A stretch of DNA of 64,000 nucleotides from contig OZ241358.1 of the NCBI GenBank assembly GCA_965200465.1, forward strand, positions 2,294,001-2,358,000, read 5' to 3'. The position numbers were made by a program, and so were the translations under genes. Below are positions 1 to 8,897 of the stretch, in pieces; position 1 is the first letter of the stretch, and the number at the start of each line of letters is the position of its first letter. Source of the stretch: Azophilus sp965200465 (GTDB taxonomy: Bacteria; Pseudomonadota; Gammaproteobacteria; Pseudomonadales; Azotimanducaceae). Below the pieces are notes generated by a model that saw nothing but the letters and a program-made list of their open reading frames with translations, was not told the DNA's origin and did not search any database.

Positions 1-17
1 AGGCTGATGTAAGCCGC

Positions 18-740
18 TTGGACATCCGCACACTAATTCCCTTACTTGCATCTTTGCTGGCCTTTTCCGCCAAGTTCCTGCTGGATGTCGCCAAACGGAA
101 CAGAGCTTTTGCCAATTGCACAGCTATGGCTTTAACGATCTTCGTTGGCTTTTTTGTGTTCGCCAACTACTACAATTTTCTGCATCAATTCATTATTCAA
201 CACAGCGCCCGAAACCTTGATGATTGGGTAATATCGGAAGTTGCTTCTCTTCTCAACAACGGTGAATATGTTCAAGCCAATGCAACTGATTGGAATATGG
301 AACAATTAAAGAGCCTCAACACACCCTATAACCATCAGACACATTGGCCCAATTCTCCCTACGGCGATGACAGCATACACAAGGTGCCGCCAAGCAACCC
401 GCAGCAGCCATACTACATTCAAGATTTTATGGGAAAGCCCTGTGCTAACGGATCTCATAGCGTCCACGCCAATTTGATTGGTCGGGCGGACTACAGTGTC
501 TTGGGGTATGCAGCGAAGCTGTCCGGCTTTATGCAAGGCGGAGCTCCGCATGCATCAATAGATCGCAATCCGGGCCTTGCTGCGTTGGGAGAATACCGTT
601 GGGTTATATACGCCATATCGAACAGGATGGGCGAATGCGCCCCTTGCCTTCGGACGGTTCTATATAGCGATCATGGAATATACTCCATCCCATCATCCTG
701 CCCGTCAGTTGACATAAAAGACCTTGCTCGAGCTTCCTAG
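18..740 (+). CDS. membrane-anchored hypothetical protein (5' end uncertain)
   Basis: I do not recognise this protein. The reading frame is open to the left edge of the window, so the TTG at 18 may not be the true start and the gene may be 5'-partial. The visible product is about 240 residues. It has two hydrophobic segments near the N-terminus (about residues 7-24 and 36-51), then a soluble part rich in Asn, His, Tyr and Pro with several Cys. This suggests a two-pass anchor with one large domain on one face of the membrane. Base composition is well below that of the bulk window and matches the dGTPase and nucleotidyltransferase genes downstream on the same strand. That suggests joint acquisition. 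The gap to the dGTPase is about 410 bases and holds a hipA scrap, so a single operon is not assured. Confidence 0.5.
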   Translation: MDIRTLIPLLASLLAFSAKFLLDVAKRNRAFANCTAMALTIFVGFFVFANYYNFLHQFIIQHSARNLDDWVISEVASLLNNGEYVQANATDWNMEQLKSLNTPYNHQTHWPNSPYGDDSIHKVPPSNPQQPYYIQDFMGKPCANGSHSVHANLIGRADYSVLGYAAKLSGFMQGGAPHASIDRNPGLAALGEYRWVIYAISNRMGECAPCLRTVLYSDHGIYSIPSSCPSVDIKDLARAS

Positions 741-824
741 GGCGGCGGCCCGAACAGTTGGCCAAAGACCGTGGCGGTGGGCCGAAATTCAACCCTTGGC
801 GCTTCAAGCTTCACGATTACAGTC

Positions 825-943
825 CCCCTCAATGCGCTCCGCGAGCGAGGTTGAGGCAGCGCCTGCGGCCTGCTCCCGGTGCATCAGCTCGCGCCCCCAG
901 CGGTCGGGCACCGAGTCCCCTAGGCTGCCGAACAAGGCCCGGC
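825..943 (-). pseudogene. hipA deletion remnant (second copy)
   Basis: Read on the minus strand this short stretch encodes ALFGSLGDSVPDRWGREL, the N-terminal HipA motif also present in the broken hipA at 7186-7825. It then jumps directly to the HipA C-terminal end (AERIEG). The jump falls at the 9-base repeat CTCCGCGAG (837-845), which occurs twice in the larger copy (7207-7215 and 7511-7519). It therefore looks like a deletion between short direct repeats. Two smaller internal deletions are also visible. It cannot make a working kinase. The rest of the 741-1154 gap shows nothing I can assign apart from the presumed promoter region of the dGTPase gene. Confidence 0.8.
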
Positions 944-1154
944 ACCTAGCGGCGTGAAGGCGAACGCGCACGGGAGCATGCGCTCGCTCATCAGGCCGCC
1001 GCCCACCCAAGCCGCCTAGCCATCTGCTGCCCCAACGACACTCCAAAAACCTTACAGCGCCACTCTCTCCAGGTGATATGATTGACCTTGGGTCGCCAAT
1101 GGAGTGTAATCCGCTTGCGGCGCGGCAAAATCGACCAACATCAAGGGCACAGGG

Positions 1155-2546
1155 GTGAGCACGGAAATGACTTGGGCAAAGCTTCTTTCGCCAGTGCGGC
1201 GAAAGAGCCTTGCCGGTGAAAGGGAGTCTATTGGCACGGGCATTGGACGGGAAGAAATCGAGCGGGATTACGATAGGGTGCTTTTCGCCGCACCTACACG
1301 CCGATTGGCAGACAAAACCCAAGTTTTCCCAATGGAAACCAACGACTCCGTCCGAACGCGACTGACACACTCCCACGAGGTCAGCAACCTCGCCCGCAGC
1401 ATCGGCGTTAGGCTGGCCAACGACCACCGCAAAGAAGTGTTTGGCGAAGAAGCCGACAGCCTAAAGGTCGGAAGGACGGTCCCCGCTTTGCTTGCCGCTG
1501 CCGGCCTCGCCCATGACCTCGGCAATCCACCTTTCGGGCACCAAGGGGAGCAAACAATCAGGCGCTGGTGCAAGAATAATGCAGAATGCAAAATCGGTTC
1601 CCCCAGCAATTCCAAAGACTGCCCTGATTTCAAAGATTTCTCCAAGTTTGACGGCAACTGCCAAACATTCCGCCTTCTGACCAAGCTTCAGATATTAAAC
1701 GACAAATTCGGGCTAAATCTCACATGCGCCACGCTGGCAGCTTTGATGAAATATCCTGTATTTTCCAAGGATACTAAAGGCTTCAAGAAGTTCGGCATAT
1801 TCCAGTCAGAGAAAGATGTTGCGCAAGATGTTTGGCGGAAAACGGGGCTTGCAGAAGGCATACGACATCCTTTGGTGTACGTTATGGAAGCCTGCGACGA
1901 TATTGCATACTCGGTGATCGACGCCGAAGACACTGTGAAAAAAGGATATGCTTCCTTCAATGACCTGATCGACTTCCTGCATTCCGGCGAGATCTGCAAT
2001 GACGAAAAAATCAAGGAAGTGGTTGACGCTGCTGTCGATAAAAATAAAGAATTCAAGAAAGAAAAGCTAAGCTCTGCCGAACTCAATGAATTGTCAATGC
2101 AGATGTTCAGAGTGAAGGCCATTGCTGTGATGATAGAATCCGCCACAGATGCATTTGTAAAGAAATTGCCTGATATCCTAGCAGGAAAGGCTGATGGGAA
2201 GTTTGAGGTCATCGGAAGCTCCAAGGCTGCCAACCTATGTGCCCGTCTAAAAGAATTCGACAAAGGGTATGGCTTTCATCATCCCGACGTTCTGCGTCTG
2301 GAATTGGAAGGGAACAATTATATGAATTTCACTATGGACGCGCTCTGGAAAGGTATAAACGACAACGAAACCGATCCTTTTGCAAAATATGCCTATGGGC
2401 GAATTTCGGAAAACTACAGAAGAGTCTATGAAGATGGCGAAAGGTCAACTTCCGATAAGCTGCATTTGCTTTGCGATCAAATATCCGGCATGACGGAGAA
2501 CTATTTGATCGCAATTCATGATGATCTAAAGAAACTTTCAAAATAG
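1155..2546 (+). CDS. dgt: dGTP triphosphohydrolase-like HD-domain protein
   Basis: Deoxyguanosinetriphosphate triphosphohydrolases remove triphosphate from dGTP (or other dNTPs) using a metal-binding HD domain. The protein has 463 residues, within the normal family range. It carries the family motif RLTHSHEV (about 70-76), the HD pair in AHDLGNPPFGHQGE (His120-Asp121), and the late motif ACDDIAYSVIDAEDTV, which supplies the last metal-ligand Asp. The GTG at 1155 is the first start in frame; an ATG four codons later is possible. GC content is lower than in the flanking genes. The next gene, 93 bases downstream, is a nucleotidyltransferase-like protein. dGTPases are known both as housekeeping enzymes and as anti-phage dNTP depleters (established for some families). 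Its place in an island makes the second role plausible here, but that is inference. Confidence 0.88.
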   Translation: MSTEMTWAKLLSPVRRKSLAGERESIGTGIGREEIERDYDRVLFAAPTRRLADKTQVFPMETNDSVRTRLTHSHEVSNLARSIGVRLANDHRKEVFGEEADSLKVGRTVPALLAAAGLAHDLGNPPFGHQGEQTIRRWCKNNAECKIGSPSNSKDCPDFKDFSKFDGNCQTFRLLTKLQILNDKFGLNLTCATLAALMKYPVFSKDTKGFKKFGIFQSEKDVAQDVWRKTGLAEGIRHPLVYVMEACDDIAYSVIDAEDTVKKGYASFNDLIDFLHSGEICNDEKIKEVVDAAVDKNKEFKKEKLSSAELNELSMQMFRVKAIAVMIESATDAFVKKLPDILAGKADGKFEVIGSSKAANLCARLKEFDKGYGFHHPDVLRLELEGNNYMNFTMDALWKGINDNETDPFAKYAYGRISENYRRVYEDGERSTSDKLHLLCDQISGMTENYLIAIHDDLKKLSK

Positions 2547-2639
2547 AACCTAAAATATAGAAATGTGGCCTTGCTGAGAACACCGCCAGAACAGACAGAA
2601 CCAACTGGCCCCAGAAACAAATAGCTGACGGGTAAAGCG

Positions 2640-3419
2640 ATGCCGATTGCCACGACACCTAGCCGCCTTGCAAAGAGAGTGAAGTACTTTCTTTCCAGAG
2701 AAAGAAAGAGAGATGATCTTCTCTCGCGTCTTCTAGAGGACTTGCCGCCAGTTGCTCCCGCCTATCTGTTTGGAGGCATTATTCGGGACATCGCGCTATT
2801 TGGAAATCGTGAACAGCTCAGATCTGATATTGATATTGTATGCGCAGGGCCGGAAAGACGGTTGAGAAAATTTCTACAGGAACTTCCGACTAGGAAGAAT
2901 TTACAGAGAAATAAGTTTGGCGGGTTCCGAATTTTGACCGATTTTTGGCTGGTTGACATTTGGTCTGCTGAAACCACTTGGGCTTTTAAGCAGGGGCTTC
3001 GATCATACGAAGGCATCCGGTCCTTGCTCGATACGACAATAACGAATTGGGAAAGCATTCTATTTTCGCTGCACGGAGGTCGCCTATTATATCGTGACGA
3101 CTATTTCAAGGATATTCAGCGGGGGTTTTTAGATGTTGTTTTGGTCGAAAATCCAAATCCGTTGGGCATGTATGTCAAAGTCATGAGGTCCTATATCGAT
3201 AAGGGAGCCTCTGTGTTTTCCAGCCAAGCAACGCAGGTATTGCGCAAGGCCGTATTGGACTATTCGTTTGAGGAATTCAGTGCTTATGAAAAGTCTCGTT
3301 ACAACACCTGCTATATCAATGAAAGCACCTTCGATAAAATTGCCCTGAAGCTTAAGCACCAAGATTGCGTCGGCCCAATTCAGCTTGGCAACCCCAATGA
3401 GGCGTTAACCCTATTTTAG
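2640..3419 (+). CDS. stand-alone poly(A) polymerase/CCA-type nucleotidyltransferase head
   Basis: The protein of 259 residues contains the signature of the tRNA-nucleotidyltransferase/poly(A)-polymerase fold. This is FGGIIRDIA near residues 42-50, followed after a loop by SDIDIV near 60-65, the two metal-binding Asp of a Pol-beta-type nucleotidyltransferase. Real CCA-adding enzymes and poly(A) polymerases are about 400 residues and continue into neck and RNA-binding domains. Here the remainder is short and unrecognised. The gene follows the dGTPase-like gene on the same strand with a 93-base gap and shares its low GC. Such reduced heads occur in aminoglycoside transferases, toxins and unknown proteins, so the substrate cannot be stated. 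A role in defence with the dGTPase is inferred only from position. Confidence 0.6.
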   Translation: MPIATTPSRLAKRVKYFLSRERKRDDLLSRLLEDLPPVAPAYLFGGIIRDIALFGNREQLRSDIDIVCAGPERRLRKFLQELPTRKNLQRNKFGGFRILTDFWLVDIWSAETTWAFKQGLRSYEGIRSLLDTTITNWESILFSLHGGRLLYRDDYFKDIQRGFLDVVLVENPNPLGMYVKVMRSYIDKGASVFSSQATQVLRKAVLDYSFEEFSAYEKSRYNTCYINESTFDKIALKLKHQDCVGPIQLGNPNEALTLF

Positions 3420-3583
3420 ATATCTTGAAAATCGTCTCAAACGGCACTATCCCAAGCCATCTGTTCCACTGTGGCAAAAGGTGAAGCCCTAGTGTTCACC
3501 CTCTAGGCCGGTTCGTCAATAGGCTGTTTGGGGTGCCGGACGACGTAGGTGATAGGGACACTCGGTCAGCGGCGGCCTTGGTC

Positions 3584-6500
3584 TCAGCAGAGCAGCATGG
3601 CGGCAATTCGGCGGGCGGTGTCGGTGAAGTGCTGGACTTCTTCAGGCAGGAGGGGGCGGTCAAGGATGCTGCGCTCGCGGTAGGAGAGCCACTTCTTCAG
3701 GACTTGGTAGCCGCCGAGCTTGTAGTTCCAGACCGCCGCAGGAACATTGCGCCAGTAGGCGCGATCGTTTAGGTGGATGTCGAAGGTGGCGGTGCGAGTG
3801 GCGGCATCCAAGGCGGCTTGTTCTTCCTTAGCGTAGGGGCGCTCCTCGGCACGGCCTTGGCCGGGCATGACTGCGCCGCCCGTTCCGCAGTGTCCCCAGC
3901 CGGCGGTGAGGGCGAAGTCGTCTCCGGCCATGTTGTGCCCATCCGTGGTGGCGGGGACGGCGATGGCGGCCAACTCCGGGCGCAATGCGCCCGTAGTGAC
4001 GCCGGGGACCGGCCTGTCGGCGTCCAGCAGGGCGGCCAGTTGGCGGCCCCGCGCTGCGGATTGGGCCAGCGCCTTTGCCGCCTCCATCCCGTCGACCTGC
4101 CCGGAAGGGCCGGTCCGTGGTTTTCTGGCGTTGGTGTTCGATTCGTCGGCGGGCCAGCCGGGAAGCGGGATGCGCGGCCATTCCATGCGCAGCGCCCCGG
4201 CGTTGGCCTCGCGGTAGGCGGGATCGTGCAGGGTTGCCAGGACATGATGGAACAAGTCCTCCACGTCCATGTCTAAGCGTTCAAGGTATTTTCGGGCGGC
4301 TTCCGATAGGTTGGGCTGCCGCGGTCCCGTTCTTGAAGAATCCGCCGCTTGCGGGTTGGATTGGCGTTGTCCGGCGGCATCTCCACTTTCATGCGGCCCC
4401 TGTTCTTGGCGAGTTCCCTCTTTCCCATTGGGTTGTCGTTGTGCGGCGCCGTCCTCGAGTTCGATGGCGCCGCCCCGCAGATAGGCGGGAAACCAATTGG
4501 CACCGCGTTCAATCAAGTGCCGCCCGCCAACATGTGGCGTAAATGTGGCTTGTGGTTCACTCGCTCCTTTGCGCAGATGCTGCCCCATACAGAACCACAG
4601 ATTTTCCGGAAAGACATGGGGCCGGTATTCGGAGCGCCCTCTGTCAAGCAAATTTGTATCCGCCTCCCAATAGAGCCACCTATTGTCAAACGGTCTGTAG
4701 GCATGTCGAACGAAGCTGGCGTCTTCAGGCCCGCCACGCACAAGCAGCGCTTCGCGCACTGCCTGAGCGTCGAAACGCGCCGTATTTCTCATAACTGCTG
4801 GATAGCGCCGCGCAATCTCCTCATGGCTTATGGCCCGATCAAAGTAATCAGCAACCCTTGCCTTAAGCCGACCCAAATCGACATCTATGAGAAAAGCGTC
4901 ACGGCTGGTTTGAACTCCCGGAAACGACGCCGGGAACAGTTCGGGCAGGGACGGCCAGTCGAACCAGTCCTCGCTGACCACCATCGGCTTGAACGGCAAA
5001 CCAAGGCGAAGCGAGGGTTCCAGTGTCGAATAACCGGAATTAATGTCGGGTGCGTCAAGACTCTCCAACATCGCTTGTCGCCTTTCAGTGGCGCGCGCCT
5101 GATGGAAGTCGCGGTACAGAATGCGTCCGCTCGCTGACGTGCCGGTTCCCGATCTCGACAGCAATGCGATGCTGGTGCCAACCTTGATGCCCGGCGATTT
5201 TCCTTGCAGGGCAAACACCGTCTCGCTGGTCCGCCCGTCGGGTGAGTACTCCGAGACGATGCGGTCGCCATGCAGATTGTCGATGCGCACCGAATCGAAG
5301 GCATTCAGATACCGTTCCCGCATTCCCGTGAACGACAGGCCGTCCAGCCAGGAGTAGTTGGAGATGAAGCAGACCACTCCCCGTCCGGTCTTCTCCGCAA
5401 TGCGCCGTTCCGCCATGCGGAAGAAGCGCACGTAGAGGTCGTTCAATCCCTGTCCCTCGGGCCGCCGCACCCGCTTGGTTCTTCGGTAGGACTCCGACAG
5501 CTCCCGCTCCTCGTCCACCGCCATGCCGGCAAACCCGTTGTAGGGCGGGTTGCCTAGGATCACCAAGATGGGCGTGTCCTGTTTCACCCGCTCCGCCCGG
5601 TCGCGTTCCTCCTCCAACTCCAAGAAGGGCAAAGGCTTCGTCGTCCTCGGCTCCCAGCCGGTCAGCGCGTTGGTGAGGAACACGCCGGGGCGCTCCTCCC
5701 CATCGTCCGCCAAGGGCGCGTCCAAGTCCCGCAGGGTCAGTCCCACTTGCAGATGGGACACCACGAAGGGGGCAGGCATGATCTCGAAGCCGAACACCCG
5801 CTCGGTGGCGGCTTGCTTGACTCGCGCCCCGGCCAAGGCGCCCAACCCCTGCCCCTCCAGGTTGGCGGAGATGCGGCGCAGCACTTCCGCCAGGTAGGCG
5901 CCGGTGCCGCAGCAGGGGTCCAGCACATAGACGTTCTCCGCCGCCAGCCCCTCGGCAACGCCCAAGTCGTCCTTCAAGGCGCGGTCCACCCGGGCCACCA
6001 TGTAGCGCACCACTTCCAAAGGCGTGTACCAGACGCCCAACTGCTTGCGCAGCTCGGGGTCGAAGGCTTCCAGGAAGGGCTCGTAGAAATAGGGCACGGC
6101 CTCGCCCTCGTTGAAGCGGGCGAAGAAGGACTCGCGGTCCACCCGGTCCAGGGCTGCTGCGGTCCAGTCCAGCACTTCGACAAGGCCCAAAGGCTGCAAT
6201 CGGCCGGGTGCCGCAAGTTGCTGGAACAGCGCCGCGAGCACAGGCACACGCAAATGCCAGACCGCTTCGCGCCAGTGGAATCGGCTGGCGGCGGAGCGCG
6301 ATGGCCCGCCGCCGGCAGCGCCCTCCGCACCGGCCCGCGCCCACAGCACCCAGGCGGAGAACACCCCGTAGAACAACGTCTGCACCAAGGTCGAGCGAAA
6401 GAAACGGGCGCCTTTTTCTCCCTTGAAGCGCACCCCAAGGGCCTCTTCCAGCGCCTTGCGCACCGCCTCCAACGACGGCGCGTCGCCCGCGGCCTCAACC

Positions 6501-7111
6501 CGCGCAAGGCCGTCCCGGGCATAGGAGGCCAGCAACCAGGCCAGGTCCTTCGGCTCGGCCAACGCCGCCCGGTGCGACAGCGCCCGGCACAGGTGTTCAC
6601 CCAAGCCCGCGCCGACTTCGCCGGCAAAGGCGCGCGGTTTCTCCAGCTTGCGGTGGAAGTCGTCCGCGCTGTCCGCCAGCCGGAAAGTCTCCAGCGCCGC
6701 GCCGCCGCTTGGTCCCGGCCCGACCAAGGCGAACTCCCGCAGATTGGTCGCCAGCACCAAGCCGTAGCGGGCCAAGTAACGACGCACCTGCTCGCTGGCG
6801 ACCATGTCTTGGACGTCCTCCTGCGGCGATTTGACCTCCACCACGCCACGCTCCGGCGCCTGCCCCGGTCGCGGGCGGCCTTTCTGCACTTGCCTAGCGG
6901 TGTAAAGGCCGAGATCGGGATGGCCAGCGCCTTGGTCGGCAAGCTCCGCCACGCAAAACACTTTGGGTTTCAATGCCGCCCCCACGGCGTTCAGCAAGTT
7001 CGCCAGCGCCGCGTAGCTGGAGCGCTCGCTGGTGCCGCCGCCCGTGGCCCGCACCCGCCGCAAGTCCGCAAAGTAGGGTGCAACCGCCATCGTCAGCTTG
7101 TTGTTCGTCAT
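3584..7111 (-). CDS. single-chain ISP-like restriction-modification enzyme
   Basis: This 1175-residue protein combines cleavage and adenine methylation of DNA. Near residues 65-92 the pattern GHPDLGLY...VVEVK gives a PD-(D/E)XK nuclease. Around 340-375 is the LGVWYTPLEVVRYM region typical of type ISP enzymes. Methyltransferase motif I, DPCCGTGAY, lies near 398 and catalytic motif IV, NPPY, near 522. The rest of the chain resembles the target-recognition region of ISP enzymes. Classical LlaGI-type ISP enzymes (about 1570 residues) carry a helicase between nuclease and methylase; I see no helicase motifs or room for one. It may therefore act more like a type IIG enzyme. The gene points towards the dgt cassette and lies beside hipA debris, so it is part of a defence island. 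GC content is high, like the genome and unlike the dgt cassette. Confidence 0.85.
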   Translation of the reverse strand: MTNNKLTMAVAPYFADLRRVRATGGGTSERSSYAALANLLNAVGAALKPKVFCVAELADQGAGHPDLGLYTARQVQKGRPRPGQAPERGVVEVKSPQEDVQDMVASEQVRRYLARYGLVLATNLREFALVGPGPSGGAALETFRLADSADDFHRKLEKPRAFAGEVGAGLGEHLCRALSHRAALAEPKDLAWLLASYARDGLARVEAAGDAPSLEAVRKALEEALGVRFKGEKGARFFRSTLVQTLFYGVFSAWVLWARAGAEGAAGGGPSRSAASRFHWREAVWHLRVPVLAALFQQLAAPGRLQPLGLVEVLDWTAAALDRVDRESFFARFNEGEAVPYFYEPFLEAFDPELRKQLGVWYTPLEVVRYMVARVDRALKDDLGVAEGLAAENVYVLDPCCGTGAYLAEVLRRISANLEGQGLGALAGARVKQAATERVFGFEIMPAPFVVSHLQVGLTLRDLDAPLADDGEERPGVFLTNALTGWEPRTTKPLPFLELEEERDRAERVKQDTPILVILGNPPYNGFAGMAVDEERELSESYRRTKRVRRPEGQGLNDLYVRFFRMAERRIAEKTGRGVVCFISNYSWLDGLSFTGMRERYLNAFDSVRIDNLHGDRIVSEYSPDGRTSETVFALQGKSPGIKVGTSIALLSRSGTGTSASGRILYRDFHQARATERRQAMLESLDAPDINSGYSTLEPSLRLGLPFKPMVVSEDWFDWPSLPELFPASFPGVQTSRDAFLIDVDLGRLKARVADYFDRAISHEEIARRYPAVMRNTARFDAQAVREALLVRGGPEDASFVRHAYRPFDNRWLYWEADTNLLDRGRSEYRPHVFPENLWFCMGQHLRKGASEPQATFTPHVGGRHLIERGANWFPAYLRGGAIELEDGAAQRQPNGKEGTRQEQGPHESGDAAGQRQSNPQAADSSRTGPRQPNLSEAARKYLERLDMDVEDLFHHVLATLHDPAYREANAGALRMEWPRIPLPGWPADESNTNARKPRTGPSGQVDGMEAAKALAQSAARGRQLAALLDADRPVPGVTTGALRPELAAIAVPATTDGHNMAGDDFALTAGWGHCGTGGAVMPGQGRAEERPYAKEEQAALDAATRTATFDIHLNDRAYWRNVPAAVWNYKLGGYQVLKKWLSYRERSILDRPLLPEEVQHFTDTARRIAAMLLC

Positions 7112-7185
7112 GTTCGTGGTCCAAACATTGGATCAAGGGCCGTGACCGCGACAGGTTTCGGCCCTTGTCGTTGCAGGCTCCATGA

Positions 7186-7825
7186 TCACAAGCCCCCCTC
7201 AATGCGCTCCGCGAGTTCCCGATCTCCGTGCTCGAAGGCGCTTGCCATCCGGGACGCCTCGGCGTTCGTCAATCCAAACGCCTTCGCCGTCTCACGCCAA
7301 GGCGCTGTCGCCCGCGCGACTTCCGCCACAGTAGCCCGCGCGGTGGCTGGGTCCAAGTCGAAATACGGCGCCGCTTCCAAGGCCAGTTCCAACGATGCGG
7401 TGGCGTCGTCCGGGTGAATGGCGGTGCTGAGAATGCGCGGCACCACGTCCGTGGGCACCGGGTTCAGGTCGTAGGCAGGCGCTAGGGACCAGCCGCAACC
7501 CGGCATCGGCCTCCGCGAGCGAGGTTGAGGCAGCGCCTCCTACGGCCTGCTCCCGCCGCCATTGACGGCGCATCAGTTCGCGCCCCCAGCGGTCGGGCAC
7601 CGAATCTCCTAGGCTGCCGAACAAGGCCCGGCCTGGCAATGTGTGGTGCGGCGCGGCGCCAAGCGGCAGGGCGGGCTCCAAGGCAAAGCTGTCGGAACGT
7701 TCCAGCCAACCCCTGTCGTAGAGAAACGTCGCGCTTTCCGCACGCTGGCGCACTCGGGTCCACAACCGGCCGGCCAGCACCGGCTCGCCGCGCACCTCGA
7801 CATAGACGAACAGCTCGCGCTCCAT
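7186..7825 (-). pseudogene. hipA: HipA-family toxin kinase, internally deleted and frameshifted
   Basis: HipA kinases (about 400-440 residues) phosphorylate glutamyl-tRNA synthetase or other targets. Here the N-terminal part starts at the ATG at 7825 (MERELFVYVEVRG) and runs through the motif LFGSLGDSVPDRWGREL. The C-terminal part (WSLAPAYDLNPVP, then about 90 residues) lies in another frame just downstream. The roughly 200 residues in between, including the kinase core, are missing, so the product cannot be active. The start lies 16 bases after the HTH-encoding end of the preceding gene, the normal hipB-hipA layout. A smaller deletion derivative of the same gene sits at 825-943. Confidence 0.87.
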
Positions 7826-7841
7826 CGCCCGCCCCCCGACG

Positions 7842-8669
7842 CTACCGCCAATGCCGGCGGCGACGGATGCGTTGCGGAAGCCGTTCCCGCTCGATGTCCA
7901 GCCCCACCTCGTCATGGCGGGCATCCGCCAAGTCCGCCAAGCGGTCGAGCAGCCCAAGCGAGAACAACGCCCGCGCATAGTTGCCGAGGGACACGCCGGC
8001 GTCGCCCTTCTCGATATTGGCGAGCGTCGTCCGGCTGATTGACGCCCGCTCCGCCAGCAGCGCCATGGGAATGCGGCGGCGGCGGCGGGCGTCGCGGATG
8101 TCTTCGCCGAGCTTGGCCAAGGCGCGGCGCACCGGGATGGGATTGGCGGACATCGCTCCGCCTGCCACGACCCGTTGGCGGCGTTCGTAGCGGACGGGCC
8201 GGAGGGATTTCGGCAGGTACAACGGATGCGCCGGGCAGCCGCGTTGCGTGGTGCGCAGCGCCATGACCGGCGCGATGATGGACAGCGCCGCCTCGTCGCG
8301 GTTCAAATGTGTGCCCTGGTTGCCCCATGCGGCCAGGATCATGGATGTCTTGCGATGCTGCCGCGCCCAGCGCAGCGCCTCGTCGTTGCGCTCGCCGATG
8401 GCCTCGGGGCCGTGACGGCGCAGATCGTCCGGATTGGTCGCCCGCAGCGCGAAGAGATTGACCACCGTGAGCTCCCTGTAGCCCCATTGCTCCGCGAAGG
8501 CCATGCAGCGCCGAATGCTGGGGTCGTCGTTTTCCTCATCGGCGGTGGAGGGATTCAGCATCACGAACACGAGGCCCTCATCGCCCGCGGCGGCTACCTC
8601 CCGGTGCAGCCAGTAGCGGTAGCGCAGCCCGCCCGCCTCGTCCTCCATCGGGATGGTTTCGCAGATCAT
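7842..8669 (-). CDS. DUF1643 domain fused to HipB-like XRE regulator
   Basis: One continuous frame encodes two units. Residues about 10-165 are a DUF1643 domain, with the hallmark FVMLNPSTADEENDDPS and later AAWGNQGTH. Residues about 175-275 are an XRE helix-turn-helix (ERASISRTTLANIEKGDAGV) of the kind that acts as the HipB antitoxin. An internal ATG at 8152 (MSANPIPVRR) would give a stand-alone HipB of normal size, so the gene may make either a fusion or two products. The start at 8669 was chosen for a good ribosome-binding site (GGAG, 6 bases upstream). The downstream partner hipA is broken. DUF1643 proteins are common near mobile and defence genes and have no settled function. Confidence 0.75.
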   Translation of the reverse strand: MICETIPMEDEAGGLRYRYWLHREVAAAGDEGLVFVMLNPSTADEENDDPSIRRCMAFAEQWGYRELTVVNLFALRATNPDDLRRHGPEAIGERNDEALRWARQHRKTSMILAAWGNQGTHLNRDEAALSIIAPVMALRTTQRGCPAHPLYLPKSLRPVRYERRQRVVAGGAMSANPIPVRRALAKLGEDIRDARRRRRIPMALLAERASISRTTLANIEKGDAGVSLGNYARALFSLGLLDRLADLADARHDEVGLDIERERLPQRIRRRRHWR

Positions 8670-8871
8670 GTCAGCTCCGGTGCAATTTTTAGTCCATGAT
8701 TGCAACAGCCGCCGAGTAGGCTGGGTAAATCAACGCCATCCCGGTAGAAGGTATGCCGAGCCAGGCTTGCGCCAAGTTCCGCCTGCGGACTGCATCGAGG
8801 GTCGCGTCTCGTCTCGGCGGCATTTTTCATTTGAGCTCCCCCCACAGCAATGCGTACCTACGCTCGTACAG

Positions 8872-8897
8872 ATAATGCTTGGTAAGCCAAGCATTAT
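8872..8897. promoter_or_regulatory. perfect 11-bp inverted repeat, possible operator
   Basis: The arms ATAATGCTTGG and CCAAGCATTAT are perfectly complementary and separated by TAAG. No T-run follows on either strand, so it is not a classic intrinsic terminator. It lies about 200 bases upstream of the DUF1643-XRE start at 8669. It could be the operator for that regulator or a leftover of another toxin-antitoxin promoter. Confidence 0.4.
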
